Origin: Macrococcus capreoli
GTDB taxonomy: Bacteria; Bacillota; Bacilli; Staphylococcales; Staphylococcaceae
Direction of reading: 5' to 3'
Assembly: GCF_025628935.1 (NCBI RefSeq)
Contig: NZ_JAOTIS010000001.1
Span: 186,001-250,000 of the forward strand
Length of the DNA: 64,000 bases
How positions within the stretch are numbered: position 1 is the stretch's first letter; every line of letters starts with the position of its first letter. A program made the translations under genes and the position numbers. Shown here in pieces: positions 33,063 through 43,102 of the stretch. The notes beneath the pieces were generated by a model. The model did no database searches, was not told the DNA's origin, and saw nothing but the letters and a program-made list of their open reading frames with translations.

Positions 33063-33115
33063 TTTACAAATGCAAATGACTTCTTTATAATTGATAATGG
33101 TTATCAATTATAAAG
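33063..33115 (+). promoter_or_regulatory. Fur-type operator on the nitroreductase promoter
   Basis: Promoter TTTACA (33063-33068), 17 bp, TATAAT (33086-33091). Over the -10 and start site lies a perfect 15-bp inverted repeat (33083-33097 and 33101-33115, 3-bp centre TGG) whose core is TGATAAT-G-GTTATCA, one base off the Fur 7-1-7 box TGATAATNATTATCA; its outer part resembles the PerR box. Followed by GGGG and T5, the same dyad would also fold as a terminator in aroD read-through RNA. Confidence 0.7.
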
Positions 33116-33126
33116 GGGTTTTTATT

Positions 33127-33660
33127 ATGGAATTAAAAGAGGCAATTAAAAATAGAAGAAGTATTAAACAATATATTGATACTCATGTTGAAGATGAACG
33201 TGTCGTTCGAGCGATTGATCTTGCAACGTATAGCCCGAATCATGGTATGCGTGAACCATGGCGTATAAATTGGGTGAAAAAAGACCGACTTGAAGATTAT
33301 GCGCGTGCATTTGCCAATATTGCGTTTAAAAATAATGACGCAAAAATAAATAAGCATATTGAAAGTACGCAATTATTAGCAGGCATATTGATTGTCATCG
33401 GGCCGCGTGATCGTCGTCAGAAAGAACATTTAGAAGATGTACTGGCGATTGGTGGGTTCATGCAAACGTTATGTTTAGCGCTTTATGAAGAAGGCGTAGG
33501 TAGTTGCATAAAGACGCAGCCACCATTATTAAATCCAGAATTGTCCAGACACTTAGGGTGCAATGATGACGAAATGATTTACGGTGCTGTGTACTTAACT
33601 GCGCAAACTGAAGCGGAGTTTAAAGTAAGAAAAAACAATCAATTAATCTCTGAATATTAA
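33127..33660 (+). CDS. Nitroreductase-family flavoprotein
   Basis: 177 residues from ATG 33127 (AAAGGGG upstream); the frame extends to 33091, but that start would lie within the operator. An FMN-dependent NAD(P)H oxidoreductase fold: N-terminal IKNRRSIKQY (FMN phosphate-binding Arg cluster), YSPNHGMREPWR, the middle GGFMQTLCLALYEEGVGS and the C-terminal YLTAQTEAEFKVRK. The substrate is unknown; the group includes YdjA/YfhC-type enzymes. Its promoter carries a Fur/PerR-like palindrome, suggesting iron- or peroxide-responsive expression. It is monocistronic, with a bidirectional terminator downstream. Confidence 0.88.
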   Translation: MELKEAIKNRRSIKQYIDTHVEDERVVRAIDLATYSPNHGMREPWRINWVKKDRLEDYARAFANIAFKNNDAKINKHIESTQLLAGILIVIGPRDRRQKEHLEDVLAIGGFMQTLCLALYEEGVGSCIKTQPPLLNPELSRHLGCNDDEMIYGAVYLTAQTEAEFKVRKNNQLISEY

Positions 33661-33662
33661 AC

Positions 33663-33705
33663 AAAAAGTCATCCTAACAACACAAACATTAGGATGACTT
33701 TAGAT
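33663..33705. terminator. Bidirectional terminator
   Basis: AAAGTCATCCTAA (33665-33677) pairs with TTAGGATGACTTT (33689-33701). It serves the nitroreductase and the convergent thioredoxin gene. Confidence 0.85.
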
Positions 33706-34025
33706 TATTTAAGGTTTTCTGCTAAAAATGCTTTAACTGATTCAGGTGTTTTTGCATTCGCTGAGTGTAAATGAGCAAGCTTTTCACCTTTTTCAAATAT
33801 TAATATACTTGGAATACCCATTACTTCATTTTCATCCGCTGCTTCTGGGACTTGATCGCGGTTGATTTTATACCATGTATAATCATTATACTCATCAACA
33901 ATCGGATCTATCCAGAAATCCATACGTGTACAATCCGGGCACCAATCGGCAAAGAATTTCACAATTACTTTTTCATCCTGGTTGATGATATCTTTAAATT
34001 CTTCATATTGACTTATCGTTCTCAT
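33705..34025 (-). CDS. Thioredoxin-family protein (WCPDC)
   Basis: 106 residues, a single thioredoxin fold. Redox motif FADWCPDC with an acidic residue between Pro and the second Cys, unlike the WCGPC of housekeeping TrxA; cis-Pro in GIPSILIF. Cytoplasmic, as no signal is present. It probably reduces or monitors specific protein thiols (YdbP/YtpP-like group). GAGGT lies 7 bp before the ATG. It is convergent with the nitroreductase and divergent from the ArsC-like gene. Confidence 0.85.
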   Translation of the reverse strand: MRTISQYEEFKDIINQDEKVIVKFFADWCPDCTRMDFWIDPIVDEYNDYTWYKINRDQVPEAADENEVMGIPSILIFEKGEKLAHLHSANAKTPESVKAFLAENLK

Positions 34026-34102
34026 TGTTATTACCTCACAATATTTTTTTATGTCATTATTATATACCTTTTTATTGAAATAGAAAACGATAAGGATTGA
34101 AG

Positions 34103-34131
34103 TTGTATATGTTAATAATAATTGTTAATAT
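34103..34131 (+). promoter_or_regulatory. Sigma-A promoter of the ArsC-like gene
   Basis: TTGTAT (34103-34108), 17 bp, TAATAT (34126-34131), 28 bp before the ATG. Confidence 0.5.
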
Positions 34132-34159
34132 GATGTTAACTGATTAAGGAGGACACAAC

Positions 34160-34513
34160 ATGATTAAATTTTATCAATTACCGAACTGTAGTACGTGTAG
34201 AAAAGCAGCTCAATATTTAGAAACACATGGCGTAAGTTTTGAACCGATTCATATTGTAGAACATACACCGACAGCGAAAGAATTTGAACAAATCATTGCA
34301 GCAACAAATGTTGATGTTGATTTATTATTTAATAAACAAGGCACGAAATTTAAGGCATTAAACCTTAAAGAAACGTTAAGCGAAAAGACAATGGAAGAAA
34401 AATTAGCATTGCTTGCATCTGATGGGATGTTAGTGAAAAGACCGTTAGCAGTCAACGGTTCTAAAATTACATTAGGATTCAAAGAACAGGAATACGAGCA
34501 CACTTGGTTATAA
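34160..34513 (+). CDS. ArsC/Spx-family protein, YusI-like
   Basis: 117 residues. A thioredoxin-like ArsC-family fold with CSTC in LPNCSTCRKAAQYL and the family segment DLLFNKQGTKFKALNL, then a C-terminal KRPLAVNGSKITLGFK. It sits immediately before gcvH, as yusI does near gcvH in Bacillus. The family includes arsenate reductases and Spx-like regulators; no RNA-polymerase-binding evidence and no arsenic genes are visible, so function is open. The start has AGGAGGACAC. The gap to gcvH holds a cre-like sequence (34522-34536, minus strand, one mismatch). Confidence 0.83.
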   Translation: MIKFYQLPNCSTCRKAAQYLETHGVSFEPIHIVEHTPTAKEFEQIIAATNVDVDLLFNKQGTKFKALNLKETLSEKTMEEKLALLASDGMLVKRPLAVNGSKITLGFKEQEYEHTWL

Positions 34514-34586
34514 AATGATTGAATAAACGCTTACATTATGTCATTATTATAAATGATAGTACTTTTATTAAACGGAGGGTTTTATA

Positions 34587-34955
34587 ATGTCAAACTTAAA
34601 ATTTTCAAAAGACCATGAATGGGTAAAATCAGAAGATAACGTAAAAACAATCGGAATTACAGACTTTGCACAATCTGAATTAGGGGATATCGTATTCGTT
34701 GAATTACCTGAAGTTGGTGACGAAATCGAAGTTGGCGCACCATTTGGTAGCGTTGAATCAGTTAAGACTGTATCTGAATTATATGCACCAATCTCTGGTA
34801 AAGTAATCGAAGTTAACTCAGAATTAGAAGATTCACCTGAATTAGTGAATGAATCAGCAATGGATCAAGCGTGGATGATTAAAGTTGAAGCTGACGATGC
34901 TGGTTTAGAAGATTTAATGGATCAAGCACAATATGATGAAATGATTAACGCATAA
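34587..34955 (+). CDS. gcvH: Glycine cleavage system H protein / lipoyl relay carrier
   Basis: 122 residues. A lipoyl-domain protein with the modified Lys60 in [17 protein letters not shown]. Besides glycine cleavage, in Gram-positives GcvH is the first acceptor of octanoate and hands lipoyl groups to other enzymes by LipL, after LipA adds sulfur; lipA is in this window (50006). No gcvT or gcvP lies nearby, which favours the relay role but does not prove it. AACGGAGGG precedes the ATG, and a strong terminator follows. Confidence 0.95.
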   Translation: MSNLKFSKDHEWVKSEDNVKTIGITDFAQSELGDIVFVELPEVGDEIEVGAPFGSVESVKTVSELYAPISGKVIEVNSELEDSPELVNESAMDQAWMIKVEADDAGLEDLMDQAQYDEMINA

Positions 34956-34962
34956 ATGTTAT

Positions 34963-35000
34963 AATTTCCTTGATAATATGATTATCAAGGAAATTTTTTT
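34963..35000 (+). terminator. Intrinsic terminator of gcvH
   Basis: A 15-bp perfect stem, AATTTCCTTGATAAT (34963-34977) with ATTATCAAGGAAATT (34981-34995), 3-nt loop, T7. Confidence 0.92.
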
Positions 35001-35048
35001 GTAAACGTACGTCAAAACTGAATACAATATGATAAAAAGGTGATGGAC

Positions 35049-35438
35049 ATGTCTGTAATTACTAAAGTTATCGTAGTAGAAGGTAAGCTTGATAAACTAA
35101 GATTACAAGAAGTATTATCTGAGCCTGTACATATTATTTGCACGAATGGCACGATGGGTATCGGTAAACTGGATGATATGATTGAAGATTTATATCATCA
35201 TAAAGTTTATATTATGACAGATAGTGATAAAGCCGGTCGTAAGATTAGGTCGTGGTTTAAACGACATTTAAGTGAGAGTAATCATATTCATATTGATCCG
35301 AAATATGGTGAAGTGGGCAATTGTCCGCTTGACTATTTAGCACGTACGATGGAAAAGCATCAATTTGATGTAAAAGCGCATTTCAACTGGAAAGGTAAAC
35401 CCGCACATTATGAACTTAAACAAGCGTTTGCAATATGA
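35049..35438 (+). CDS. Small Toprim-domain protein
   Basis: 129 residues from ATG 35049 (AAAAGGTG 7 bp upstream); GTG 35040 and ATG 35043 are in frame but too close to that site. It is essentially a bare Toprim domain: VVEGKLDK (metal Glu) and MTDSDKAGRKIR (DxD) are intact, so it could bind Mg2+ and act on a phosphodiester. It resembles the N-terminal half of RNase M5, but is shorter and lacks that enzyme's C-terminal part. The homologous gene sits after gcvH in staphylococci. It overlaps the next gene by 29 bp. Substrate unknown. Confidence 0.8.
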   Translation: MSVITKVIVVEGKLDKLRLQEVLSEPVHIICTNGTMGIGKLDDMIEDLYHHKVYIMTDSDKAGRKIRSWFKRHLSESNHIHIDPKYGEVGNCPLDYLARTMEKHQFDVKAHFNWKGKPAHYELKQAFAI

Positions 35439-35715
35439 GGGAATAGCATCACCTTATATTGTTTTTGGATATACACCGTTTTGTGGTACTTGTAAACTGG
35501 CTGAGAAGATGCTGGATATTACAAGTGCTGCAAAGCAAGTTCAAGTTAAAAAGATCGATTTAAATTATTATGAAGATATCAGCCAGCATTTTTGCATACA
35601 AAGCGTTCCTGTCATGTTATTTGTGAAGGATGGTATTGTGAAAGATATTTCGTATCAGTTTGAATCTGTTACAACTTTATACGAAAATATAAATTTACTG
35701 TTGACGAAATACTAA
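35410..35715 (+). CDS. Thioredoxin-like protein (FCGTC)
   Basis: 101 residues. A thioredoxin fold with FCGTC near residue 24-28, and cis-Pro SVPVMLFVKDG. It starts within the Toprim gene (29-bp overlap) with no strong ribosome site of its own, implying coupled translation; an alternative in-frame TTG at 35428 is possible. Cytoplasmic. Its linkage to a Toprim protein is conserved in staphylococci, but their joint role is not known. The last codons overlap the S-box promoter. Confidence 0.8.
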   Translation: MNLNKRLQYEGIASPYIVFGYTPFCGTCKLAEKMLDITSAAKQVQVKKIDLNYYEDISQHFCIQSVPVMLFVKDGIVKDISYQFESVTTLYENINLLLTKY

Positions 35716-35729
35716 AACTATTTTAATAT
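35701..35729 (+). promoter_or_regulatory. Sigma-A promoter of the metNIQ operon
   Basis: TTGACG (35701-35706), exactly 17 bp, TAATAT (35724-35729), about 25 bp before the riboswitch. Its -35 lies within the previous gene. Confidence 0.7.
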
Positions 35730-35759
35730 TAAACACATATTAAATTACAACTGAATATG

Positions 35760-35862
35760 CTCTTATCAAGAGAGGTGGAGGGATGTGCCCTATGAAACCC
35801 GGCAACCGTCAATACGACAAGGTGCCAATTCACATAAAGTTGATAACTTTAGAAGATGAGAG
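35760..35862 (+). promoter_or_regulatory. SAM-I (S-box) riboswitch
   Basis: All conserved parts are present: P1 from CTCTTATC (35760-35767) with GATGAGAG (35855-35862), AGAGGTGGAGGGA, CCCTATGAAACCCGGCAACC, AAGGTGCCAATTC and the P4 region before P1'. Binding of S-adenosylmethionine stabilises the aptamer and permits the downstream terminator to form, so metNIQ is off when methionine/SAM is high. Confidence 0.96.
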
Positions 35863-35882
35863 AGTCGACAATAGATTATTAT

Positions 35883-35918
35883 CGTCTTTCTTATGTTCGC
35901 ATAAGAAAGACGTTTTTT
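35883..35918 (+). terminator. Riboswitch-controlled terminator
   Basis: CGTCTTTCTTATG (35883-35895) pairs with CATAAGAAAGACG (35900-35912), TTCG loop, T6. It is the expression platform of the S-box. Confidence 0.93.
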
Positions 35919-35933
35919 GTTAGGAGGACAAAA

Positions 35934-36959
35934 TTGATTACATTAAATAATGTTGTAAAAACATTTACAACGAAAAAAGGAAATATTCAAGCGGTTGACC
36001 ATGTCAATTTAGAAATACAAAGTGGAGAAATATATGGCATCATCGGTTTCAGTGGTGCTGGTAAAAGTACGTTAATCCGCATGTTTAACGGTTTAGAGTT
36101 ACCGACGAGTGGTGATGTTATCGTTAACGGTAGTACGATTAACAAACTGTCTAAGCAGCAATTAAATAAAGAGCGTCAGAAAATCTCAATGATATTCCAG
36201 CACTTTAATTTACTGTGGAGCAGAACGGTGTATGACAATATCGCTTTACCATTAGAAATCGCTGGTGTAAAGAAAAGTGATATTGATCCGAAAGTGAAAT
36301 CGTTAATTAAACTTGTAGGACTTGAAGGGCGCGAAAATGCATTTCCTTCTGAATTATCGGGAGGACAAAAACAACGTGTAGGAATTGCACGCGCATTAAG
36401 TAATGATCCGAAAGTATTACTTTGTGATGAAGCAACAAGTGCGCTTGACCCACAAACGACAGATGAAATATTAGATTTACTCGTTGATATTAATAAATCA
36501 TTAAACTTAACGATTATATTAATTACACATGAAATGGAAGTTATTCGTAAGATTTGTCATAAAGTCGCAGTGATGGAATTAGGTAAAGTTGTTGAAGAAG
36601 GTTCAGTTATTGAAGTATTTAACCATCCGAAGACGAATATTACGAAACGTTTCGTTCGTGACGATATCCAGGATAATGAAACAGAAGCTTCCATTGAAGA
36701 AATTAAATTAGCATATCCTCATGGCAGTATATTACGATTGAAATTTGTCGGCTCATCAACAGGCCAACCGATTGTAAGTAAAGTCATTAAGAAATATGGT
36801 CTGGATATGAATATTCTTGCTGGTAATGTAAAACATACACAATCAGGATCGTTCGGTAATTTAATCGTACATGTTGAAGGGGTCAACGGTTCACTCCAAC
36901 CTATTGCTGAAGAATTACAACGTCATGGTGTAGAGATGGAGGTAGAACGACATGGATAA
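35934..36959 (+). CDS. metN: Methionine ABC transporter ATP-binding protein
   Basis: 341 residues from TTG 35934, which has AGGAGG 6 bp upstream and gives the family N-terminus (I-TLNNVVKTF); a longer frame from 35856 would run through the riboswitch. ABC ATPase with Walker A GFSGAGKS, signature LSGGQKQR, Walker B LLCDEATSALD, and a C-terminal NIL regulatory domain (about 265-341) that senses methionine. It overlaps metI by 8 bp. Controlled by the upstream S-box. Confidence 0.96.
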   Translation: MITLNNVVKTFTTKKGNIQAVDHVNLEIQSGEIYGIIGFSGAGKSTLIRMFNGLELPTSGDVIVNGSTINKLSKQQLNKERQKISMIFQHFNLLWSRTVYDNIALPLEIAGVKKSDIDPKVKSLIKLVGLEGRENAFPSELSGGQKQRVGIARALSNDPKVLLCDEATSALDPQTTDEILDLLVDINKSLNLTIILITHEMEVIRKICHKVAVMELGKVVEEGSVIEVFNHPKTNITKRFVRDDIQDNETEASIEEIKLAYPHGSILRLKFVGSSTGQPIVSKVIKKYGLDMNILAGNVKHTQSGSFGNLIVHVEGVNGSLQPIAEELQRHGVEMEVERHG

Positions 36960-37644
36960 ATTTATGAACACATTAACAGATATGTTAAGTATGAAGAATG
37001 TAGTATGGTCAGATGTCTGGACAGCAACCGTTGAAACGTTATCGATGACATTTATCTCCGCCATTTTTACATTTATCTTTGGATTAATTATCGGTATTAT
37101 TTTATTTTTAACGTCACGCAGTAAATCGAAAGCAGCACGTGTTTTTTATAGTATTACGGCATTTATCGTGAACTTATTTAGAGCGATTCCGTTCATTATA
37201 TTAATCTTATTATTATTCCCGTTCACAAACCTTATTATGAATACAATTAGTGGTGTGAAAGGTGCATTACCGGCATTAATTATCGGTGCAGCACCATTCT
37301 ATGCGCGATTAGTTGAAATTGGATTAAAAGAAATTGATAAAGGTGTCATTGAAGCAGTTGAATCAATGGGTGCGAATACGTGGACATTAATTAAGAAAGT
37401 ATTAATTCCGGAAAGTTTACCCGCAATTATTTCAGGTATTACCGTGACAACAATTGCGCTTGTTGGATCAACAGCAATTGCCGGTGTTATCGGTGCCGGT
37501 GGTTTAGGTAACTTAGCGTACTTAGTTGGTTTTACACGCGGACAAAATGATGTCATCTTTGTTTCAACAGTGATTATATTACTGATTGTGTTTGCGATTC
37601 AGTTTGTCGGTGACTTCATTACTAAGAAAGTTGATAAACGATAA
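36952..37644 (+). CDS. metI: Methionine ABC transporter permease
   Basis: 230 residues, five or so membrane helices, BPD_transp_1 fold. It forms the D-/L-methionine channel with MetN. The coupling-loop EAA motif is around GLKEIDKGVIEAVESMGANTWTL. It starts 8 bp inside metN behind GGAGG, and metQ follows after 58 bp, so one operon. Nothing unusual. Confidence 0.95.
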   Translation: MDKFMNTLTDMLSMKNVVWSDVWTATVETLSMTFISAIFTFIFGLIIGIILFLTSRSKSKAARVFYSITAFIVNLFRAIPFIILILLLFPFTNLIMNTISGVKGALPALIIGAAPFYARLVEIGLKEIDKGVIEAVESMGANTWTLIKKVLIPESLPAIISGITVTTIALVGSTAIAGVIGAGGLGNLAYLVGFTRGQNDVIFVSTVIILLIVFAIQFVGDFITKKVDKR

Positions 37645-37702
37645 TTATCCATTCGGATTTTTATAAATAATAAACTAAAAATTAAATAAGAGGAGTGTTA
37701 TC

Positions 37703-38530
37703 ATGAAGAAATTTTTATATGTAATATTTGCAGCATCTTTAATTTTAGTATTAGCCGCTTGTGGCAATGGAAAAGAGAGTAAATCATCTAAATCAGATGA
37801 AAAGACAATCGTTGTTGGTGCTTCACCTGCACCACATGCAGAAATATTAGAACAAGCGAAAGCAGCACTTAAAAAAGAAGGATACGACTTAAAAATTAAA
37901 ATCATCAATGATTATACGACTCCTAACCGTATGTTAACGGAAGGTGACCTTGATGCGAACTTCTTCCAGCACACACCGTATTTAGAAACTGAGAAAAAAG
38001 CTAAAGGATATAAAATTGAATCAGCAGGGAACGTACATATTGAACCGATGGCTGTGTATTCTAAAAAAGTTAAATCATTAAAAGATTTACCTAAAGGCGC
38101 TACAGTGTATGTTTCAAATAACCCAGCTGAAGAAGGCCGTTTCTTATCATTCTTTACAAAAGAAGGATTAATTAAATTAAAAGATGGCGTAGATCCAGTT
38201 AAAGCAACATTTAAAGATATCGTTGAAAACAAAAAAGATATTCAATTCAACAATAAACAAGCAGCTGAGTTTGTACCGAAAACTTATAATAACGGTGAAG
38301 GTGATGCGACAATCATCAACTCAAACTTTGCATTAGAAAACAAATTGAATCCGGTTAAAGATTCAATTGCAATTGAAGGTAAAGATTCACCATATGCTAA
38401 CCTTATCGCCGTTCAGGAAGGACATAAAGACGATAAGAAAATTAAAGCGTTAGTGAAAGTATTACAATCAAAAGAAATTCAAGACTTTATTAACAAGAAA
38501 TATAATGGATCTGTGATCCCTGCGAAGTAA
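37703..38530 (+). CDS. metQ: Methionine-binding lipoprotein
   Basis: 275 residues. NlpA/MetQ-type substrate-binding lipoprotein: signal peptide with lipobox LAAC (Cys20), then the binding fold starting TIVVGASPAPHAEIL, with LTEGDLDANFFQH and the C-terminal KKYNGSVIPAK. It delivers methionine to MetNI at the outer membrane face and requires Lgt for anchoring. AGAGGAGTG precedes the ATG. A structured 3' region and terminator follow. Confidence 0.96.
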   Translation: MKKFLYVIFAASLILVLAACGNGKESKSSKSDEKTIVVGASPAPHAEILEQAKAALKKEGYDLKIKIINDYTTPNRMLTEGDLDANFFQHTPYLETEKKAKGYKIESAGNVHIEPMAVYSKKVKSLKDLPKGATVYVSNNPAEEGRFLSFFTKEGLIKLKDGVDPVKATFKDIVENKKDIQFNNKQAAEFVPKTYNNGEGDATIINSNFALENKLNPVKDSIAIEGKDSPYANLIAVQEGHKDDKKIKALVKVLQSKEIQDFINKKYNGSVIPAK

Positions 38531-38537
38531 TAGCAGA

Positions 38538-38580
38538 GGCTGTTTTCAATGCGTTAAGGTCCGAATAAATTGAAAACGCC
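38538..38580 (+). repeat. Inverted repeat in the metQ 3' region
   Basis: GGC-T-GTTTTCAAT (38538-38550) pairs with ATTGAAAACGCC (38569-38580) with one bulged T and an 18-nt loop. It has no T tail, so it is not a simple terminator; the true terminator is at 38623. It may stabilise the mRNA 3' end or be an RNA-binding element. Confidence 0.45.
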
Positions 38581-38622
38581 GTTTAGTCAGGAAAGACTGT
38601 CTTCAAAGGCTATATCCAAAAT

Positions 38623-38667
38623 AAAAGAACCTTACCGTAATCAACTGATTTATGGTAAGGTTCTTTT
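38623..38667. terminator. Bidirectional terminator between metQ and the DUF1304 gene
   Basis: AAAAGAACCTTACC (38623-38636) pairs with GGTAAGGTTCTTTT (38654-38667). Confidence 0.88.
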
Positions 38668-38668
38668 T

Positions 38669-39034
38669 CTAATTAAAGATAATTATCGCAATTAAAGCAA
38701 GTAATGCAGGTAATCCTTGTTTAATCAGTATTCCTTTGCTGCTCGTCATCGCTCCGTACACTGCTGCAATGATAACGAATATTACAAACATCGTCGTAAT
38801 TTCTAGTGTGTGTGCACTAAAGAATAATCCATACGCTAATCCTGCAGCTAAAAAACCATTATATAATCCCTGGTTTTTAAATAATGTCTTAACTCTATCG
38901 TCCTGTAAAAAGCTTTGCTCAATATTGAATGTTGCTGCAGCCCGTTTAGAATCACTAAAAAACATTTCTAACATCATAATATAAACATGTTCAATACACA
39001 CAATTGTTGCGAGTATCGTTGAAATTATATACAT
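38669..39034 (-). CDS. DUF1304 integral membrane protein
   Basis: 121 residues with four predicted membrane helices (about 2-20, 58-75, 79-97, 103-120). The segment KNQGLYNGFLAAGLAYG is typical of DUF1304. Function unknown in any organism I can name. The ATG has GAGGAGGCTATT. It lies alone on the minus strand between metQ and sufC, sharing a terminator with metQ. Confidence 0.82.
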   Translation of the reverse strand: MYIISTILATIVCIEHVYIMMLEMFFSDSKRAAATFNIEQSFLQDDRVKTLFKNQGLYNGFLAAGLAYGLFFSAHTLEITTMFVIFVIIAAVYGAMTSSKGILIKQGLPALLALIAIIIFN

Positions 39035-39157
39035 AATAGCCTCCTCTATTTATTAGTTTTATTGTATATCAAATGGTTGTGATAGCCTATTATAAGCTTT
39101 CATTTTCAATAAATATTGTAATATTCTCAATCCGTATAAAAAAGTTAGCCCGTTTAA

Positions 39158-39186
39158 TTTAATAAAAGACTGAATTAGGTTATAAT
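39158..39186 (+). promoter_or_regulatory. Probable promoter of the suf operon
   Basis: A perfect -10 TATAAT (39181-39186) with a weak -35 TTTAAT (39158-39163) at 17 bp, followed by a leader of about 90 nt. No Fur-like palindrome was seen here. Confidence 0.5.
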
Positions 39187-39283
39187 AAAGACTGTGATTT
39201 AAGTCATAGGTCTTTGACCTCAGATTAAAATTATTATAAACTAGATAAGACGAAATTATTATATATATCGGAGGGAATTCAAC

Positions 39284-40060
39284 ATGGTATCAGTATTAGA
39301 AATTAAAGATTTACACGTGTCTATTGAAGGTAAAGAAATTTTAAAAGGTGTAAATTTAACAATTAAACAAAATGAAATTCACGCAATTATGGGACCAAAC
39401 GGTACTGGTAAATCTACATTATCATCAGCAATTATGGGTCATCCTAAATATGAAGTAACACAAGGTGAAGTATTACTTGACGGTAAAAACGTATTAGAGA
39501 TGGAAGTTGATGAACGCGCACAAGCAGGTCTATTCCTAGCAATGCAATATCCTTCTGAAATTTCTGGTGTAACAAATGCTGATTTCTTACGTTCAGCAAT
39601 TAACGCGAAACGTGGTGAAGGTAACGAAATCAACTTAATGCAATTCATTAAGAAATTAGATAAAAACATGGAATATTTAGAAATGGATTTAGATATGGCA
39701 CAACGATACTTAAACGAAGGATTCTCAGGTGGAGAAAAGAAACGTAACGAAATTCTTCAATTAATGATGTTAGAACCAAAATTCGCTATCTTAGATGAAA
39801 TTGACTCAGGTTTAGATATCGATGCGTTAAAAGTTGTTTCTAAAGGGATTAACGCAATGCGCGGCGAAAACTTCGGTTGCTTAATCATTACGCATTACCA
39901 ACGTTTATTAAACTACATTACACCTGACCATGTACACGTAATGATGCAAGGTAGAGTGGTTAAATCAGGTGGCGAAGAATTAGCAAAACGTCTTGAAGCA
40001 GAAGGTTATGACTGGATTAAACAAGAGTTAAACATTCAAGATGAAACTGTAAACGCGTAA
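39284..40060 (+). CDS. sufC: Fe-S assembly ATPase SufC
   Basis: 258 residues. Cytosolic ABC-type ATPase that forms the SufBCD scaffold for Fe-S cluster assembly. Walker [10 protein letters not shown]-loop LAMQYP, signature GFSGGEKKR, Walker [19 protein letters not shown] precedes the ATG. It is the first gene of sufCDSUB, the only Fe-S assembly operon of staphylococci. Confidence 0.97.
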   Translation: MVSVLEIKDLHVSIEGKEILKGVNLTIKQNEIHAIMGPNGTGKSTLSSAIMGHPKYEVTQGEVLLDGKNVLEMEVDERAQAGLFLAMQYPSEISGVTNADFLRSAINAKRGEGNEINLMQFIKKLDKNMEYLEMDLDMAQRYLNEGFSGGEKKRNEILQLMMLEPKFAILDEIDSGLDIDALKVVSKGINAMRGENFGCLIITHYQRLLNYITPDHVHVMMQGRVVKSGGEELAKRLEAEGYDWIKQELNIQDETVNA

Positions 40061-40089
40061 GCCTGATTAATAACTAGGAGGAAAATGTG

Positions 40090-41394
40090 ATGAGCACAAT
40101 AGATGTAACGAACGAGATACTTAAAGATTTCTCAAGCTCACGTAAAGAACCATCATGGATGACAGATTTACGTGTAGATGCTTTCGGTAAAATCAATACA
40201 ATTGAAATGCCGAAACCAGATAAAACAAAATTAGATAAATGGGTATTTGATGTCCATCATAAAGATATTAAAAGTGATGTGTATGCTTCAACAGACGCAT
40301 TACCAGAAGCAGTTAAAAACTTATTAGATATGGACAATGTTGAAAACTTAATCGTTCAACATAATAACACTCCCGCATTAGTTAAAGTTGAACAATCTTT
40401 AATTGATCAAGGTGTTATTATTAAAGATATTGAAACAGCATTAATTGAAAATGCTGACTTAGTGAAACAATATTATATGACTGAAGCGGTAAAAGTTGAC
40501 GAACATCGTTTAACAGCATTACATGCTGCAATGATGAACGGTGGATTATTCGTTTACGTTCCACGCAATGTTATCGTAGAAAACGCAATTCAATACGTAG
40601 TATTACATGACGATGCAGATGTAAATATTATTAACCATTTAGTAATCGTTGCTGATCAAAGTGCAGAAGTGACTTACGTTGAGAACTATTTATCAACAGT
40701 TGAAACGAAAGATGCACAATTAAACATTATTTCAGAAGTGATCGCGAAAGATAACGCTAAAATCACGTACGGTGCTGTAGACTTCTTAAATAAAGGATTC
40801 ACTGGTCATGTGATTCGTCGTGGTATGGCAGCGAAAGATGCAACAATTGACTGGGCATTAGGCTTAATGAATGACGGCGATACAATTAACGACAATACAA
40901 CTTACTTAAATGGCGATAACGCTAAGAGTGATTTAAAGATTGTCGTTGTAGGTCGTGGCGAACAAAAATTAAACTTCACAACACAAATTATTCAATATGG
41001 TAAAGCAAGTGAAGGTCACATCTTAAAACATGGTGTAATGAAAGATTCAGCTTCATCAATCTTTAATGGTATTGGACACATTAAACATGGTGGAACGAAA
41101 GCAGATGCACAACAAGAATCTCGTGTCTTAATGTTATCTGAGAAAGCACGCGGAGACGCCAACCCAATTCTATTAATCGATGAAGATGATGTCACAGCAG
41201 GTCACGCAGCATCTGTTGGTCGTGTTGATCCAATGCAATTATTTTATTTAATGAGTCGTGGTATTTCTAAACAGGAAGCTGAACGTTTAGTGATTCATGG
41301 TTTCTTAGCACCAGTTGTTACAGAATTACCGATTGAAGCAGTCAAACGTCAATTAACAGATGTTATCGAAGAAAAAGTAATGGGTAAATTATAA
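40090..41394 (+). CDS. sufD: Fe-S assembly scaffold SufD
   Basis: 434 residues from ATG 40090 (GGAGGAAAATGTG upstream; GTG 40087 is the alternative). Beta-helix SufBD-family scaffold, paralogous to SufB. C-terminal family features: [22 protein letters not shown], then EAERLVIHGFLAPV. It pairs with SufB and SufC; SufD is needed for iron entry. Thirty bp after sufC. Confidence 0.96.
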   Translation: MSTIDVTNEILKDFSSSRKEPSWMTDLRVDAFGKINTIEMPKPDKTKLDKWVFDVHHKDIKSDVYASTDALPEAVKNLLDMDNVENLIVQHNNTPALVKVEQSLIDQGVIIKDIETALIENADLVKQYYMTEAVKVDEHRLTALHAAMMNGGLFVYVPRNVIVENAIQYVVLHDDADVNIINHLVIVADQSAEVTYVENYLSTVETKDAQLNIISEVIAKDNAKITYGAVDFLNKGFTGHVIRRGMAAKDATIDWALGLMNDGDTINDNTTYLNGDNAKSDLKIVVVGRGEQKLNFTTQIIQYGKASEGHILKHGVMKDSASSIFNGIGHIKHGGTKADAQQESRVLMLSEKARGDANPILLIDEDDVTAGHAASVGRVDPMQLFYLMSRGISKQEAERLVIHGFLAPVVTELPIEAVKRQLTDVIEEKVMGKL

Positions 41395-41428
41395 TTATTA
41401 AATACGTTCTGAAAGGTCTTGATAATAA

Positions 41429-43088
<1,660 letters not shown>

Positions 43089-43102
43089 AAGGAGTGAACG
43101 AA

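Noticed and set aside
34971-34987. Fur-like palindrome TGATAAT-N3-ATTATCA after gcvH
   Set aside because: It is the top of a 15-bp terminator stem with a T7 tail, and the half-site spacing is 3 rather than 1.
35856-35933. N-terminal extension of metN
   Set aside because: It would run through the S-box and terminator; the TTG at 35934 has a perfect ribosome site and gives the normal family length.
38736-38984. 82-codon plus-strand ORF opposite the DUF1304 gene
   Set aside because: Antisense shadow; the minus-strand frame has the ribosome site, membrane profile and family motif.
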